The notes beneath the pieces are model-generated. The model saw only the letters and a program-made list of their open reading frames with translations, made no database searches and was not told where the DNA came from. A DNA stretch of 7,900 nucleotides, from the NCBI GenBank assembly GCA_937927565.1, contig CALBDV010000422.1:1-7900 (forward strand), given 5' to 3'. This stretch comes from an uncultured Holophagales bacterium. Lineage in GTDB: Bacteria > Acidobacteriota > Thermoanaerobaculia > UBA5066. This document shows, piece by piece, positions 6,866-7,900 of this stretch; position 1 is the stretch's first letter, and every line of letters begins with the position of its first letter. A program made the translations under genes and the position numbers.

Positions 6866-7900
6866 GCCGCCTCGTCGTCCGCCACCTCTCCCAGCTCGCC
6901 ACGCCCCTCGGAGTCGTTGCCCGGACGGGCGCCGACCAGGGGAGGATCCGCCGGATCGAGGACGCCGCGCTCGTCGTGGAAGGCGAGGACATCGCCTGGG
7001 TCGGGACGGACGAGGACTACGTGAAGCTCCACGGGGAGCCTCCGCTCCCCGGCGACGTGGTCCTCGACGGGCGCGGGAAGACGGCGCTTCCGGGGTTCGT
7101 CGACCCGCACACGCACATCCCGTGGGCGGGCTATCGAGAGAACGAGTTCAACGAACGGCTGAAAGGGAAGAGCTACGCCGAGATCGCCGCGGCCGGCGGC
7201 GGGATCGTCTCCACCGTCGCGGCGACACGCCGGGCCCCGCTCGAGGAGCTCGTCGCCCTGACGCGCGGCCGGCTCGACCGGATGCTCCTCCACGGGACGA
7301 CCTTCTGCGAGGCGAAGACCGGCTACGGCCTCGACCTCCCGACGGAGAAGAAGCAGCTCGCCGCGCTGAAAGCTGCCGCCGACGGGCACCCGGTCGGCGT
7401 CGTGGCGACCGCGCTGCCGGGGCACGAGGTGCCGCTCGAGCGGCGCGGCTCGGAGGCGCTGAAGGCGCGCTACGTCGCCGAGTGCTGCGACGAGATCCTC
7501 CCCGCCCTCGCAGCCGACGGCGCGAGGTTCGTCGACGTCTTCTGCGAGCACGGCGTCTTCGGCCTCGAGGAGTCGCGCCGGATTCTCCTGGCGGGGAAGG
7601 CGTGCGGGCTTCGCCCGCGCCTCCACGCCGACGAGCTGACGCCCCTCGGCGGGGCGCGCCTTGCGGCCGAGGTCGGCGCCCTTTCCGCGGACCACCTCCT
7701 CTTCGTCCAGCCCGAGGGGATCCACGCCATGGCGAAGGCCGGAGTCGTCGCGACGCTCCTCCCCGGGACGTCGGTGTTTCTCCGGATGAATCGCTACGCC
7801 CCGGCGCGCGAGATGATCTCGGCCGGCGTCGCGGTCGCCCTCGGAACCGACTGCAACCCCGGCTCCTCCTACACCGAGTCGCTCCCCGCCGTCGCCTTCT
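6862..7900 (+). CDS. hutI: Imidazolonepropionase (5' part, runs off the window)
   Basis: HutI hydrolyses 4-imidazolone-5-propanoate to N-formimidoyl-L-glutamate, the third step of histidine degradation, in the cytosol. The 346 codons present cover most of a typical protein of about 400-420 residues; the stop is outside. It is a metal-dependent amidohydrolase. The metal site has H83 and H85 (DPHTHIPWAG), H188 (PGHEVP), H255 (HADEL) and D330 (GTDCNPGSS). Family-specific motifs include AAAGGGIVSTVAATR, EAKTGYGLD, DVFCEHGVF and ATLLPGTSVFL. Start choice: the frame has no ATG, GTG or TTG before GTG at 6976, which would delete the first 38 residues of the composite beta domain. CTG at 6862 overlaps the divIVA TGA (CTGA) and follows GGGGAGG. 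Other hut genes may lie downstream, beyond the window. Confidence 0.94.
   Translation, partial: MSRLVVRHLSQLATPLGVVARTGADQGRIRRIEDAALVVEGEDIAWVGTDEDYVKLHGEPPLPGDVVLDGRGKTALPGFVDPHTHIPWAGYRENEFNERLKGKSYAEIAAAGGGIVSTVAATRRAPLEELVALTRGRLDRMLLHGTTFCEAKTGYGLDLPTEKKQLAALKAAADGHPVGVVATALPGHEVPLERRGSEALKARYVAECCDEILPALAADGARFVDVFCEHGVFGLEESRRILLAGKACGLRPRLHADELTPLGGARLAAEVGALSADHLLFVQPEGIHAMAKAGVVATLLPGTSVFLRMNRYAPAREMISAGVAVALGTDCNPGSSYTESLPAVAF

Overview
This is a G+C-rich bacterial chromosomal window. Nearly all codons end in G or C; I did not count the composition. It carries a housekeeping block with every protein gene on the + strand. The order is the 3' end of mutS2, then dnaG, rpoD, a CAU-anticodon tRNA, a coiled-coil/C4 zinc-ribbon protein gene, yggS, a rhomboid-fold membrane protein gene, divIVA and the 5' part of hutI, which runs off the right edge. 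The dnaG-rpoD pair is the conserved core of the macromolecular synthesis operon. Placing mutS2 just before it and a zinc-ribbon gene after it, in a high-GC genome with a DivIVA-like protein and a tRNA lacking an encoded CCA end, fits Acidobacteriota or a similar phylum. That assignment is inference from gene content and was not tested by tree or search.

Layout. Bases 1-68 hold the last 21 codons of MutS2. Bases 69-205 are a G/C-tract intergenic region with two alternative hairpins. dnaG (206-2011) and rpoD (2017-3741) are five bases apart and almost certainly co-transcribed, linking primase (replication) to the main sigma factor (transcription). Bases 3742-3906 hold a 13-bp hairpin without a T-tract, a repeated 13-mer, and a tRNA leader that can pair with the tRNA's own 5' acceptor strand. 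The elongator-type tRNA-Met (3907-3979) is followed by a canonical intrinsic terminator (4069-4100), which lies against the TTG start of the zinc-ribbon gene (4114-4860).

From 4114 onward the genes are tightly packed. yggS (PLP homeostasis), a six-helix rhomboid relative that has lost its catalytic histidine, and divIVA (pole/septum or membrane-curvature scaffold) follow one another with gaps of 28 and 38 bases. This resembles the yggS (ylmE) - small membrane protein - divIVA cell-division neighbourhood of Gram-positive bacteria. hutI (histidine degradation) overlaps the divIVA stop codon and looks translationally coupled to it.

The main oddities are few. Only two of the seven readable gene starts appear to be ATG. 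yggS and hutI seem to start at CTG, each in the shared context CTGAGCCG. The rhomboid-like protein looks like a pseudoprotease. RpoD carries a histone-H1-like Lys/Ala insert. The tRNA leader contains a copy of the tRNA's 3' acceptor strand. I found no CRISPR array, insertion sequence, phage gene or defence system; this is mostly core genome, and the unusual items are local.
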